Origin: Lachnospiraceae bacterium UBA3632
GTDB lineage: Bacteria; Bacillota; Clostridia; Lachnospirales; Lachnospiraceae
Assembly: GCA_002373975.1 (NCBI GenBank)
Contig: DFKZ01000057.1
Coordinates: 1 to 64,000, forward strand
Direction of reading: 5' to 3'
Length of the DNA: 64,000 nucleotides
Shown piece after piece: positions 28,048 to 37,218 of the stretch (its first letter is position 1; every line of letters begins with the position of its first letter). The translations under genes were made by a program, and so were the position numbers. Below the pieces are notes generated by a model. The model was not told the DNA's origin. It did no database searches and saw only the letters and a list, made by a program, of their open reading frames with translations.

Positions 28048-28076
28048 TTGACGTTATGTTTAAAAGATGATATATT
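28048..28076 (+). promoter_or_regulatory. Promoter of the histidine-kinase-like gene
   Basis: TTGACG (28048-28053), 17 bases, then TATATT (28071-28076): a strong match to the housekeeping consensus. The coding start follows about 40-48 bases later. The box lies in the 100-base divergent region shared with the 76-aa gene. Confidence 0.65.
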
Positions 28077-28094
28077 CTATTCGTGTGATAGCAA
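28067..28094 (-). promoter_or_regulatory. Possible promoter for the 76-aa/ATPase run
   Basis: On the minus strand TTGCTA (28089-28094) is followed after 16 bases by TATCAT (28067-28072). It overlaps the plus-strand promoter, so the two transcription units may interfere with each other. The boxes are weaker than those of the plus-strand promoter. Confidence 0.35.
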
Positions 28095-28123
28095 CACGTT
28101 ATTTTAAAGGAGTCATGTCATTA

Positions 28124-29008
28124 ATGAAGAGATTCAGCAACATCCAAAAAACTGCTATTATCTGCGCAGCCATCTCATTTACGGTTGCCGTTGTCACGTT
28201 TTTTGCCCTTGACAAGTATGTTTCATTTGCCTTTTTTGTCTTATGTATAGTATTTGTGACGTTTATGGCTTTTTCCGGCTTTAAAAGCTCCGATTCCGAA
28301 GTGACCGAGCGCATCGACGGCATACGTTCCAAATGGAGAGAGGAATCCGACAACCTCAAAATGCGTATAGCGGAATGTGAGGATACTATCAGTTCGCTCA
28401 CCGAGCAGAACAACTCTCTTCGCGAAGCCAATTCTCATCTCGGCGAAGAAATAAAACGCCTTGAAGAGGAGGCTGTAAAACGCCAGGCCAGCATGATCAG
28501 CCAGGATGAGCTTAATTATATCTCCATCCTTCCTAAGCTTCCGGAAAGCGATGCGGATGTCCCGGCGATCAATCTTATTTCCGTTGCCAAAGGGGTGGCA
28601 CGTGAGCTTAAAAAGGATGCCGACAAAGCAGGCCTTACCATTAATGTCTCATCATCGGAAAATCAGATCCCCTACAAGGCTGACCGGGAGCTCATCCGCG
28701 TCCTTTTCCGGAATATCATGGACAATTCAATCAAATACATGAACCGTCAGGGACTTCTGATAATCACCATATCCATCATAGGAGATGATGTCTTTATCAT
28801 TTTCAAGGATACCGGCGAGGGTCTTACCGGTCCCGAAACCGAGCATATCTTTGAACTCAATTTCCAGGGATCCAACAGGATCAGCGGAAACGGCCTCGGG
28901 CTCTTTCAGGCAAAAGCCATCGTGAATTATTACGGCGGTACCATATATGCAAAGAGCCATTTCGGCAGCGGCATGGGTATCTATATCCAGCTTCCCATAG
29001 AGGAATGA
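28124..29008 (+). CDS. Histidine-kinase-like membrane ATPase lacking a clear phospho-acceptor His
   Basis: A 294-aa protein with two N-terminal membrane helices (about residues 9-52), a long coiled coil (about 65-120) and a C-terminal HATPase_c domain. The N box (RNIMDNSIKYM), G1 box (DTGEGL) and G2 region (GNGLGLF) are intact. No HisKA dimerisation/phosphoacceptor segment is evident where it should be, and no response regulator is nearby, so it may act as a scaffold, a phosphatase-like or an RsbT/W-like kinase. AAAGGAG precedes two possible ATGs (28115 and 28124); the second is chosen for spacing. It is divergent from the ATPase run and convergent with the RsbW-like gene. Confidence 0.75.
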   Translation: MKRFSNIQKTAIICAAISFTVAVVTFFALDKYVSFAFFVLCIVFVTFMAFSGFKSSDSEVTERIDGIRSKWREESDNLKMRIAECEDTISSLTEQNNSLREANSHLGEEIKRLEEEAVKRQASMISQDELNYISILPKLPESDADVPAINLISVAKGVARELKKDADKAGLTINVSSSENQIPYKADRELIRVLFRNIMDNSIKYMNRQGLLIITISIIGDDVFIIFKDTGEGLTGPETEHIFELNFQGSNRISGNGLGLFQAKAIVNYYGGTIYAKSHFGSGMGIYIQLPIEE

Positions 29009-29013
29009 TCCTC

Positions 29014-29421
29014 TCACAGCTTTTTAGACATTGTTAAAATATTCGACCCGTCTTTATACTCATAATCAACCCGGTCCATCATATTCTTTACCATAAAGAT
29101 TCCGAGACCCCCTATCTGCCTCTCGTCGGCGGAAAGAGTGGTGTCGGGATCTTCCTTTTCAAGGGGGTTGTACTTCATTCCCTTATCGGCAAATTTAAGC
29201 GTGCAGGTCTTCGGTTCTCCTGATATTTCTATCTGTACCACCGCTTCTCCTGGTTTCCCCCCGTATGCGTAATGAGCGATATTTACGTATATCTCCTCAG
29301 CCGAGATCAGGATCTGGGTCTGCACGTCCTCCGGGCATCCCTTGTTTATGAGTTCCTCTTTTATCGCATCAAGCACAGTATATAAAGTCTCATCGCTTGC
29401 GGTAAGCACCAGTTCCTTCAT
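29014..29421 (-). CDS. RsbW/SpoIIAB-like anti-sigma serine kinase
   Basis: A 135-aa cytoplasmic HATPase_c_2 protein of the normal family length. The N-box region EEIYVNIAHYAYGG and the Gly-rich GGLGIFMVKNMMD are clear. Family members bind a sigma factor or another target and phosphorylate a STAS antagonist. The matching STAS gene is two genes upstream (30099) and a PP2C phosphatase lies at 20218. No sigma factor gene is seen in the window, so the target may be elsewhere or may not be a sigma factor. The ATG overlaps the ABC ATPase stop (ATGA), showing translational coupling. Confidence 0.85.
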   Translation of the reverse strand: MKELVLTASDETLYTVLDAIKEELINKGCPEDVQTQILISAEEIYVNIAHYAYGGKPGEAVVQIEISGEPKTCTLKFADKGMKYNPLEKEDPDTTLSADERQIGGLGIFMVKNMMDRVDYEYKDGSNILTMSKKL

Positions 29422-30086
29422 GCTCCGCCCTCCGTATTAATACTGTTGTTTTTAACAAAAATGTTTCTGACCGTCTCACTCTCCGATATGATCGGATCCT
29501 GAGTAGCTATAAGAATAGTCGTTCCCATGTGATGAACCACTTCGAAAAGCTTCATCATCTCCTTTGAGTATTTTGGGTCCAGATTGGAGGTAGGCTCATC
29601 CGCAAGAAGTATCGGCGGGTTGTTGATGAGTGCCCTGGCAAGACATACCTTCTGGCGTTCTCCTCCGGAGATCTCCTTCGGGTACTTTTTTAGTATTTCC
29701 GTGATCCTAAGGAGCTTCGCCACGTTCCAGACCTTTGTGGCACTGTCTGCAAGCGGTGCCCCCGTGGCTATCAGCGCTATCTTGATGTTTTCAAGAACGG
29801 TTCTGTCCATTATCAGCCGGTAATCCTGAAATACCACCCCGAAATTACGTCTGTAAGCAGGAATATCCTTCCCTCTGACCTTGGATATATCTTTGCCCCC
29901 CACAATGATCCTTCCGGCATCCGGCTCAATGTCCTTCAGAAGGAGCCTCAGAAGTGTTGTCTTTCCGCTTCCGCTCTCGCCGGTCAAAACAGCGAATTCT
30001 CCCCTCTCCACCTTGGCTGAAAACTCGCAAAATACCCGCGCCCCTGTTTCCTGATAGCATTTTGATATCCGGTCAAATTCTATCAT
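29418..30086 (-). CDS. FtsE/LolD-like ABC transporter ATPase subunit
   Basis: A 222-aa soluble ATPase with all ABC motifs: Walker A GESGSGKTT (about 36-44), Q-loop VVFQD, signature SGGERQK, Walker B ILLADEPTSNLD and the D-loop. It is closest in pattern to the FtsE/MacB/LolD group. No membrane partner (FtsX-like) is encoded nearby, which is odd for this group. It is sandwiched between a STAS protein and an RsbW-like kinase with overlapping reading frames, so it is likely to work with this regulatory pair or with a permease elsewhere. AAAGGAG lies upstream of the ATG. Confidence 0.85.
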   Translation of the reverse strand: MIEFDRISKCYQETGARVFCEFSAKVERGEFAVLTGESGSGKTTLLRLLLKDIEPDAGRIIVGGKDISKVRGKDIPAYRRNFGVVFQDYRLIMDRTVLENIKIALIATGAPLADSATKVWNVAKLLRITEILKKYPKEISGGERQKVCLARALINNPPILLADEPTSNLDPKYSKEMMKLFEVVHHMGTTILIATQDPIISESETVRNIFVKNNSINTEGGA

Positions 30087-30098
30087 TTCAGCGCTCCT

Positions 30099-30398
30099 TT
30101 ATTTAATTGTGAGCACTTTTGAAAAACCCGACATCTCAAGCACCTGCATAACTGTGCTCTGCACTCCCGTGACGGTCATTGTGCCGCCCTTGCTCGCAGC
30201 TGTCTTCTGCCCGATAAGCAGAGCCCTCAGCCCCGCAGATGACATATACGGTACACCGGACATATCTAAAACAAGCTCTTTTGATTTCTGGAAAGAAGTA
30301 AGGATACTGCGCTGAAGCTCGGGAGATGTTACCGTATCTACCGATCCCGATACTTCAAGGATTATCTGTCCCTCATTCTTTTTCTCTGTGATTTCCAT
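30099..30398 (-). CDS. STAS-domain anti-anti-sigma factor (SpoIIAA/RsbV-like)
   Basis: A 99-aa cytoplasmic protein. The phosphorylation site context MSSAGLRALL (near residues 52-61) is the family signature, with the acceptor Ser before AGL. In partner switching the unphosphorylated form binds the RsbW-like kinase and frees its target; a PP2C enzyme reactivates it. Both partners are encoded in this window (29014 and 20218). The ATG has an excellent AGGAGG site. The 125 bases upstream, between it and the last baseplate gene, are AT-rich with a TAAAAT-like -10 but no good -35. Confidence 0.9.
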   Translation of the reverse strand: MEITEKKNEGQIILEVSGSVDTVTSPELQRSILTSFQKSKELVLDMSGVPYMSSAGLRALLIGQKTAASKGGTMTVTGVQSTVMQVLEMSGFSKVLTIK

Positions 30399-30523
30399 AA
30401 TGGTAATTCCTCCTACAGCCTTATGCCTCGCCCGGTAATGGCAAAGCTATGATCGCTTACAATACATCCCTTTATTTTATCATGTTTGAGAGATTTTCGC
30501 CACATAAAAGCATATCTGCCCGG

Positions 30524-31630
30524 TCAGTCCATGATGATATCATCGGTAAGCTCCATATCATCATCCATTACCCCGTATGTATCTCCGGCAATAACGGCAT
30601 TCATGTCCATGTATACCTCATCATCAAGCGTCGGTGTATCCCGGAGCTGTATCAGATGCAGCCTGCTCCTCAGCGGTTTGAACTGGTTGAGGAGATATAT
30701 CATCTGCTGTCTGTCGGTATCGGAAAGCGTCTTCTGTATAAGTATGTTGACATCATAAATTCCGCCTGCGATGAGCTCGGATTCTGACATTTCGCCCTTC
30801 TCAAGGTACTCCTTGATAGTATTGTTTTCGAGAATGACGGGTTTTTCTCCCGTAATGATCTCGATAACTCTCGCAAGGCAAGCCTTTGTGCCTTTTGTAC
30901 GGTTAAGCATATAGCCCTCTTTTACAAAAAGCCTCTCCGCCTCCTCGGTCAGAAAATCCCCCGAGAGATCTATTCCCAGCCATCCGGCATATACCCGCAG
31001 GCATTCCCTGGGGCATTTTTCCACATCAAGAAGTTCAGGGAGTCTCTCGATCTCGTATCCCACGTCGTTATAGATACTCGAAAATACAGAGAGGAACCTG
31101 TGGAAAAAACTGCCTTTCTCGCGATATACCGCAGGGAAAGCCTCCATAAAGTTATCTCCTCTTCTGTCCACCTTAAGCCTGTCGATGTAGCCTTCTCCAG
31201 CTCCCAGTACCTCTATTGCAAGGTAGAGGTATCTTCCTGTGAGATCATAGAGAAGGATATCTTTTTTACCGATGAACCTGGCTCCGTCGTTATCCTCGGA
31301 GAAAAACCTCTTTTTCACCTCATCCGGGATATCATCCGACCGAAGCGCATCCATTATTGAGAAATCTTCTCCCTTTTCGTCGTACCAGGTGTCATATTCC
31401 GTAGCCACTGCATACGCATAGAGCGACATGTTCTCGGTCAGCTGCGCTCTGAATGAAAACCTTCCCCACTCACAGCCCGGAGTTGCCGAGTCGATAACCT
31501 GCACGTAGATCCTGTGTATCCCTGTATCATTCGAAAAGTACAGTCTCCCCGACTCATCATCCCGGTCAAAGCCGGAAAGATACGACTTTTCGATCCTGTT
31601 CTTTTTTATCGAGTATGTGATACCCGCCAT
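30524..31630 (-). CDS. Baseplate/tail protein, P2 gpI-like (Afp12-type)
   Basis: A 368-aa protein. The second half carries the phage tail protein I pattern (LPELLDVEKCPRECLRVYAGWLG region near 190-215, then an RTKGTKACLARVIEIITG segment), which in CIS clusters follows the baseplate J proteins and forms wedge or fibre-attachment parts. The N-terminal 130 residues look like a beta-rich domain. The start was set at the ATG 31630, with GGAGAGG upstream, right after the stop of the J-type gene. It is the last gene of the structural run, and no fibre gene follows it. Confidence 0.8.
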   Translation of the reverse strand: MAGITYSIKKNRIEKSYLSGFDRDDESGRLYFSNDTGIHRIYVQVIDSATPGCEWGRFSFRAQLTENMSLYAYAVATEYDTWYDEKGEDFSIMDALRSDDIPDEVKKRFFSEDNDGARFIGKKDILLYDLTGRYLYLAIEVLGAGEGYIDRLKVDRRGDNFMEAFPAVYREKGSFFHRFLSVFSSIYNDVGYEIERLPELLDVEKCPRECLRVYAGWLGIDLSGDFLTEEAERLFVKEGYMLNRTKGTKACLARVIEIITGEKPVILENNTIKEYLEKGEMSESELIAGGIYDVNILIQKTLSDTDRQQMIYLLNQFKPLRSRLHLIQLRDTPTLDDEVYMDMNAVIAGDTYGVMDDDMELTDDIIMD

Positions 31631-31634
31631 ATTA

Positions 31635-33758
31635 TCAGTCCTCTCCTTCGAGCGTAAGCGCATCTATCCTTATATTTCCGGGATACAGCAGACAGTTGAG
31701 TTCGGGGATCACGTCCGCATCCCGCATGGTCGCCCCGGCAGGTGACTGCGGCCGCAGCGAAAGCTCATAAACATATTCCACACATTCCAGTGATTCCACT
31801 GCATGGAACACTTCATCAAACTTCAGGACCTCCCCGAAGTTTTTGTCTGAGCCCAGATAATCGATCTTTCTTTTGATGGCTTCCTCTATAGCACCGGAAG
31901 CCCCCTCATAATGGGGCTTTACGTATACTACGGCATTTACGTTGACCGGCATGTAGACAGGGTCCAGAAGCTCTATCCTGGTGGTAAGAAGCCTTCTTTC
32001 CTCAAGCCTTTCACGTATTATCCTGCGGTAAATGTCCGAAAGTCTGGGAAACTCCTCATCGGTTCCCTGTTTTACCGCAATTCGTACAAGATTCCTGCTC
32101 TCATCCATCTCGGCGTGAGCCTTGTGTATGCACAGTCCGGGTGTGCTCAGGACTATCTTTTCGTAGTCCTTGCCCGTAACCGCGGTATATGAGCTTTCCA
32201 TATCCATAATAAACCGTCTGCGGACGCTTTCTATCCTTTCACGGTATGCACCGCCGGTTCCTGCACCGGGATTGAAAAACACCATATCCCGGGGAAGATC
32301 CGGATTGGAATCGTCCGATTTCAGATAGTTTCCTTCACGGATATTTCCGTCCGGTCCGGAGTTGAGTTCAACCGATGCGAGGTAAAGCTCACTTCCTATG
32401 AATCTTCCCGCATCCTCGATCAGTATTTTTCCGTCATTTTCCAGCAGATGATAGTAGAGCGCACCATCATCATTTTTGTCGGGCCTTACAAAATCATATA
32501 TCTCACTTCCGTCATCATCATACCTTTTGGCAATGATACAGAAGCTTCTGGCCACAATATGGTTATACGGCAGCTCGATCTCCTGATTGTCATAACCGAG
32601 CACCTTTCCAAGGGAATACTTCCGCATGACATCCTCGGTATAGACTACAAGCTTTACACAGTCCCTTCCCTTTTCCGCACCATAACCGCGGTTTCTTTTG
32701 TCAAATCTTATGAGCCTTCTTCCGTATCCTGTCTTCTCGGAATCGTAGTATCTGCCCTTTGCGTGCCTGTCGGGATTATACTCGTATTTTCTGTAGGATT
32801 CACCCTTTCCTTCCCTGCAGAAAACATCAATATACGCGTCATCGGAGATCTCGCTGAAAAGCTCGATCTCACCCGTTCTGCTCTCACTGTGGCACTCACA
32901 GATGGTATCCTTCTGCCACACTTCAAACAAAAAGGCATCAAATGCAACAAGCCTTGGTTTTACATCATATTCACTGCGTACAAGCCTTGCCCGAAGGGCA
33001 TATCCGCTCACGGGAGCCCCTTCAAATACCGCCGCAGGCTCATCAGGCATCCAGAATCTTATTTCCCCGCTCTGAAGGAAGGCATAGGTGTTGTCCCTTA
33101 CATCCAGTTTTTGCCATCCGCCCTCGCAGAACACCTCCCATTCGATATCGGCAAACAGCCTTTTTGTCCTTCCGTCAAAGGGATTTCTGTTGTACCTTTC
33201 CTTGAGTGAAACAAAAAAGGTAAATTCCTTTCCCCGATCAGGCAGACTGCTTGCGATCACATAAAGGCAGTCCCCCTGCTGCGGCTTATCTCCGAAGATA
33301 TAAGCAGGAACAGTGGTCTCGCGGTTCATCAGCTCAAAAAAGTCTTCGTATTCGGAGTCCTCGGGAGCTTTCTTTCCGTATATCCCCAAAAGTCTCCTGT
33401 CACTCAGCTCTGTTTCGCGGTTTGTTTCAAACACGAGCTCCCCTATCCTGAACTTGTGATTCGCCGGGATCAGAACATTTTCCTTAACATTTGAAGCAGC
33501 CAGAAGCAGCCTTGCGCATCTGCCCTTCTGTATTTCAAAGCCTACCAGCTTGAAAAGATTCTGTCTTGCCTTGAATGGTATCTCATCCATGCTCTCCTGC
33601 TGCAGAGTACCGAAGCCCAGCAGGGTCTCAAGTATCGTCATGCCCGGATCCGACGGGTTAAAATCGGTCCATTCATCGGTGTACAGAGGGATCTCGGTAA
33701 TAGCCTCCGCCATTCTCTCATCAAATGTTTTTCTGTTGCCGTCTGTATATGTCAGCAT
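31635..33758 (-). CDS. Baseplate J-like protein 2 (Afp11-type)
   Basis: A 707-aa wedge protein. The opening segment with EWTDFNPSDPGMTILETL (about 28-45) is the hallmark of CIS/T4-gp6-like baseplate J proteins, and the C-terminal part (RIELLDPVYMPVNVNAVVYV region) matches the J fold. These proteins form the ring of wedges that clamps the sheath and spike. It is preceded by GAGAGGG at good distance and follows the other J protein by 11 bases, in the standard order gp25-J-J-I. Confidence 0.88.
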   Translation of the reverse strand: MLTYTDGNRKTFDERMAEAITEIPLYTDEWTDFNPSDPGMTILETLLGFGTLQQESMDEIPFKARQNLFKLVGFEIQKGRCARLLLAASNVKENVLIPANHKFRIGELVFETNRETELSDRRLLGIYGKKAPEDSEYEDFFELMNRETTVPAYIFGDKPQQGDCLYVIASSLPDRGKEFTFFVSLKERYNRNPFDGRTKRLFADIEWEVFCEGGWQKLDVRDNTYAFLQSGEIRFWMPDEPAAVFEGAPVSGYALRARLVRSEYDVKPRLVAFDAFLFEVWQKDTICECHSESRTGEIELFSEISDDAYIDVFCREGKGESYRKYEYNPDRHAKGRYYDSEKTGYGRRLIRFDKRNRGYGAEKGRDCVKLVVYTEDVMRKYSLGKVLGYDNQEIELPYNHIVARSFCIIAKRYDDDGSEIYDFVRPDKNDDGALYYHLLENDGKILIEDAGRFIGSELYLASVELNSGPDGNIREGNYLKSDDSNPDLPRDMVFFNPGAGTGGAYRERIESVRRRFIMDMESSYTAVTGKDYEKIVLSTPGLCIHKAHAEMDESRNLVRIAVKQGTDEEFPRLSDIYRRIIRERLEERRLLTTRIELLDPVYMPVNVNAVVYVKPHYEGASGAIEEAIKRKIDYLGSDKNFGEVLKFDEVFHAVESLECVEYVYELSLRPQSPAGATMRDADVIPELNCLLYPGNIRIDALTLEGED

Positions 33759-33769
33759 TGTTATCCCTC

Positions 33770-36763
33770 TCAGTAAACAATATGCACATCATGATGACCG
33801 CTTCTGGGTATCATAAACGGAGTAGGCTTAAGCAGTGTAAGATCAGTCTCGTGCTCACCCCGGGCATCGATATAATGCGCGGTCATAACCGATCTTCTCA
33901 CGATCGCCCTGCTCTTTAAAACATCAAGTCTCATAAGTATCTGAGGCTTTTGAGGTATTGTACCTATCTTCCATCCCCTGCCGCTGTCATAACCTATGGG
34001 ATTGAGATATTCCTCCAGCGTATTTCTTAAAAGCCCCTGTATTTCGAAGCTGTCATCCATTGAAACAACCTCGGCCCAGATGCTCACGGATATATCAACA
34101 TATATAGGCTCGGCAAGAACCAGCTTATCGGAGGTGAGCGTCAGCTCACATCTTTGGAGAAGTTCCTCCTTAAGCCCGCCTATTATTCTGTGAAATGCAA
34201 ATGAACCCTCCATAAAATCCTTCATAAGGAGGATAAAGGTTATCCTGGACGGATCCTCATCTCCTTCAATGGTCGTCCCCACTATACATGCCACCTGATC
34301 GATAAGATCCGAATAGGAAAGTATGGCTCTCTTAAAATCTCCGGCGGATACAAGCCGGTTTCTGGAGGAGAGGATTGCAGCGCCTCTCTCCAGGGCATTT
34401 TCCAGCGTTTCTATGTTGCTTCCGCCATATGCCTTTACCGGATTGGTCACTTCACCTATATACTCAAGTCTGGCATCGGCTTCTGTTATCTGTCCGGCAT
34501 CAACATTTCCGCTTCTTCCCGAGCAGCATCTCACCGAAAACCTGACAGCCACATCATCCAGCACTCTGGGGATATACGTGTGCACTCCGTCACCGAAGAT
34601 AAGCTCGTTGGTCAGCCTGTCCAGAGCATAAGACCTGGGATCCTCCGCGGTCTCCAGCCGGTCAGTCTCCTTCCATCTGACATAAAACGAAGTGATCTGT
34701 CCCATCGAATCATACTCTATTCTCACATCATCGGGGGAATCCCCCTCCATCCGGAGCATGACATCTCTGGAGTATTTACCCATCTCGTTTACCCACACCT
34801 CGGCATCGAGCACATTTTCCGCACCCAGCGCAAACCGTATGTTCGGAGCCACCTCGTCTATATACACGGGTACTTCCTGTCTGGTGTCTATGTTGGATAC
34901 GGAGACTGCATTCAGAGTGATCCCGGATATTCTCGGGAGAGCAGTGATATCGTCTTCTTCACGCTCCTGCTTCCTCATCCTCAGCACTCTGATATAATAG
35001 CGCTCGTTGCCCTCAAGCTCCGTAAGCTTCATATCGGAGGGCGGCATGAACATCACCGCTCCCGAACGGGTAAATGAATTGGTGTAGTCTATGACCTTCA
35101 TGGGACGCCATCCGTCATAGCCTCTGTATTCAAATCTGATCTTAAGCCCCGAAAAGCGGAGCCCGTCCTCCAGCCTGAAAAAGATCGAAGCAGGACCGCT
35201 CTCAACCTTTTTGGAAAGCCCGATATAAAGGGCATCCTCCCCATAGGGATTGCTGAAAAATACAGGATAAGTCGAATCGCCCTTAAGGCTTGATGTGATG
35301 TCCTTCATATCGGTGCCATACCAGATTTTGGCGCTTAAGGCATCGACATATTTTTCCTCGTAGCTGTAGGATATCTTCAGATCTCTGATCATCGGATAAT
35401 GGTGTGTCGCAGGGCGGAGATAGCAGTTGTCGGACTTTAAGAGCTGAAGTCTTATGGCTCTTCCCATGTAAGACCCTGAGGTGACCTCCTCCCAGTCATC
35501 CGGACAGATGAACGAAAGTCTTACGATGCGACCCTTCTGAGTGGCGAAAAGCTCCCTCATGCTGTTCTCCAAAGGCAGGCTCTTCCACCCCGTTCCGTTG
35601 AAATACTCTATTGCTGTTTCCTGGGCATAGCAGTCGGCATAGACCTCCTGCCTGGCGAGGCTCTTTTTCCTCTTGATTATCCTCAGATCGTTGTCCTCCT
35701 CCACCCTTGACAGCGAGATCCTGTGTTCCTCGGTGAGCAGTTCGAATTCTATCTCGATCCGGGAGCCTGCCTTGGAAAAGTATCTGTCATGTCCGATATA
35801 GCATTCATCATATACCGAAAGGGTGTCCGTAAAGGGCAGAAATCTTGATACATCAAGGTCATTTGCTCCCGTATTTACCGCCTCGGGGGGCTCGGCTTCG
35901 CCCCTGGATGAAAAGCATATCCTCTCCACCTCATATGTTGAAAGCGGTGGTTTTTTGGAACGTATCACCAGGGTATCAAGCTTTCCTTCCTCTTCCCCGG
36001 AGTTCCTGCGCAGCACAAAAGTCCCGTCTTCGGGAGCTCTCCTGACATTTTTGAAGGGGATCAGTCCCTCTCCTTCCATTGGGAATGCAAACTCGAAATC
36101 TCCCTTTTCTATTCCTTCAACCAGCTTATCATTTCCCTCGATCCTTACAAAGATATCCTCTCTGTCTGCGTCAAATACCGAGGGGTGTGTAAATGCCACG
36201 GCGTTTTTCTGGATCCCGTTTTCTTCTGCAAAAAGGACAAAGGGACGCATCTCTTCAATTTCGGTGGTGCCGGTCTCTTCAAGCGGATACGCAGGGCTTT
36301 GAAAAGTGCCTAAAAGAGGCACTATCTCGCCTCTTTCACCGTCTGTCATAAAAATCGTGCTGACCCTGCTTCCGGTAACATAAAGACTGTGATCCGTCTC
36401 AAACACATAGGGTTCTTCGCCCCCCGTAAGCAGTCTTGTTCCTTTAGGTATCGCTGTCCCCGGAACAGTATCGGAGATCATATCCATCACGACCACGGAG
36501 CTTGCGGGCTTGGCAGGGAGAAGTGATATGTCCAGCATATTGACAAATTCCGTGTGGTACCTATCCAGCACTTCATTTATCCTGCCGATATTTTCCTCCA
36601 TGCATTTGGCGTAGAGCTTCGCTATGGCAGTTCCGATATCGGGCTTGTCATAATCCGGTACCCATCCCGTGTCATACTGGGAGGCCAGCTCGCTTATGAG
36701 CATCTCGATATCGTCTGATTTTCTCGTATCAATTTCCAATTTCTTCGATTGTTTCCGGCTCAT
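33770..36763 (-). CDS. Baseplate J-like protein 1 (large, putative baseplate assembly)
   Basis: A 997-aa protein. The N-terminal segment YDKPDIGTAIAKLYAKCMEE and the C-terminal J-like part (VKAYGGSNIETLENALERG, then RNRLVSAGDFKRAILSY) fit the large baseplate assembly proteins found beside gp25 in CIS loci. A middle region of about 500 residues is beta-rich and variable. The ATG lies within the last codons of the gp25-like gene (35-base overlap), so the two are translationally coupled. It probably forms the inner wedge with the 707-aa protein. Confidence 0.85.
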   Translation of the reverse strand: MSRKQSKKLEIDTRKSDDIEMLISELASQYDTGWVPDYDKPDIGTAIAKLYAKCMEENIGRINEVLDRYHTEFVNMLDISLLPAKPASSVVVMDMISDTVPGTAIPKGTRLLTGGEEPYVFETDHSLYVTGSRVSTIFMTDGERGEIVPLLGTFQSPAYPLEETGTTEIEEMRPFVLFAEENGIQKNAVAFTHPSVFDADREDIFVRIEGNDKLVEGIEKGDFEFAFPMEGEGLIPFKNVRRAPEDGTFVLRRNSGEEEGKLDTLVIRSKKPPLSTYEVERICFSSRGEAEPPEAVNTGANDLDVSRFLPFTDTLSVYDECYIGHDRYFSKAGSRIEIEFELLTEEHRISLSRVEEDNDLRIIKRKKSLARQEVYADCYAQETAIEYFNGTGWKSLPLENSMRELFATQKGRIVRLSFICPDDWEEVTSGSYMGRAIRLQLLKSDNCYLRPATHHYPMIRDLKISYSYEEKYVDALSAKIWYGTDMKDITSSLKGDSTYPVFFSNPYGEDALYIGLSKKVESGPASIFFRLEDGLRFSGLKIRFEYRGYDGWRPMKVIDYTNSFTRSGAVMFMPPSDMKLTELEGNERYYIRVLRMRKQEREEDDITALPRISGITLNAVSVSNIDTRQEVPVYIDEVAPNIRFALGAENVLDAEVWVNEMGKYSRDVMLRMEGDSPDDVRIEYDSMGQITSFYVRWKETDRLETAEDPRSYALDRLTNELIFGDGVHTYIPRVLDDVAVRFSVRCCSGRSGNVDAGQITEADARLEYIGEVTNPVKAYGGSNIETLENALERGAAILSSRNRLVSAGDFKRAILSYSDLIDQVACIVGTTIEGDEDPSRITFILLMKDFMEGSFAFHRIIGGLKEELLQRCELTLTSDKLVLAEPIYVDISVSIWAEVVSMDDSFEIQGLLRNTLEEYLNPIGYDSGRGWKIGTIPQKPQILMRLDVLKSRAIVRRSVMTAHYIDARGEHETDLTLLKPTPFMIPRSGHHDVHIVY

Positions 36764-37196
36764 AGATTTCCGGTTCTCCTTCTTCTTCCTCTTCCTCGGT
36801 AACGTTCAGATAAAACGGGAATACGAGATTATCTCTGGTGTTGGTGGCGGCAATTGTATAGTCGATATTGAATATCAGCACACCGCTTCTCTCGCCCATA
36901 TCAATGCCTACCTGTACATCGCTGATCCTCGGTTCCTGGGAAACTATCTGTTCTCTGAGGGTCCTCGATACCATATTAAGCTTTCCTATGCTCTTGTCCA
37001 TGAATGTGTAGGACAAAATACTGGAGCCAAATTCGGGTCTTAAGGGACGCTCCGTCACCTGGGTCATAAGTATGAGATATATCGACTGCTTTACGCTCTC
37101 TTCCTCGGAAACCGTCACAAACCTTCCCGTTGCGGGATTGATCTGCGGCGGAAATTTCATTCCTTTTCCGAGAAAGGAATTATCTGTATCTGCCAT
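36729..37196 (-). CDS. gp25/GPW-like baseplate wedge protein
   Basis: A 155-aa protein of normal family size. The conserved helix-rich core has SVKQSIYLILMTQVTERPLR and the EFGSSIL element, with the typical ERP(L)R motif that links sheath and wedge. The last 25 residues are an acidic tail (a run of Glu then EPEIYEPE), which is an addition to the basic fold. It sits between the spike and the first J protein, the usual position. Confidence 0.9.
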   Translation of the reverse strand: MADTDNSFLGKGMKFPPQINPATGRFVTVSEEESVKQSIYLILMTQVTERPLRPEFGSSILSYTFMDKSIGKLNMVSRTLREQIVSQEPRISDVQVGIDMGERSGVLIFNIDYTIAATNTRDNLVFPFYLNVTEEEEEEGEPEIYEPETIEEIGN

Positions 37197-37218
37197 GATC
37201 TTTCCTCTCTTACGATTC

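Noticed and set aside
29418..30086. Assignment of the ABC ATPase as cell-division FtsE
   Set aside because: The motifs fit FtsE-like proteins, but no FtsX is next to it and the context is regulatory, so no gene symbol was given.
32448..33209. A 253-aa plus-strand open frame
   Set aside because: Antisense to the baseplate J-like gene; no start signals and no protein-like pattern.
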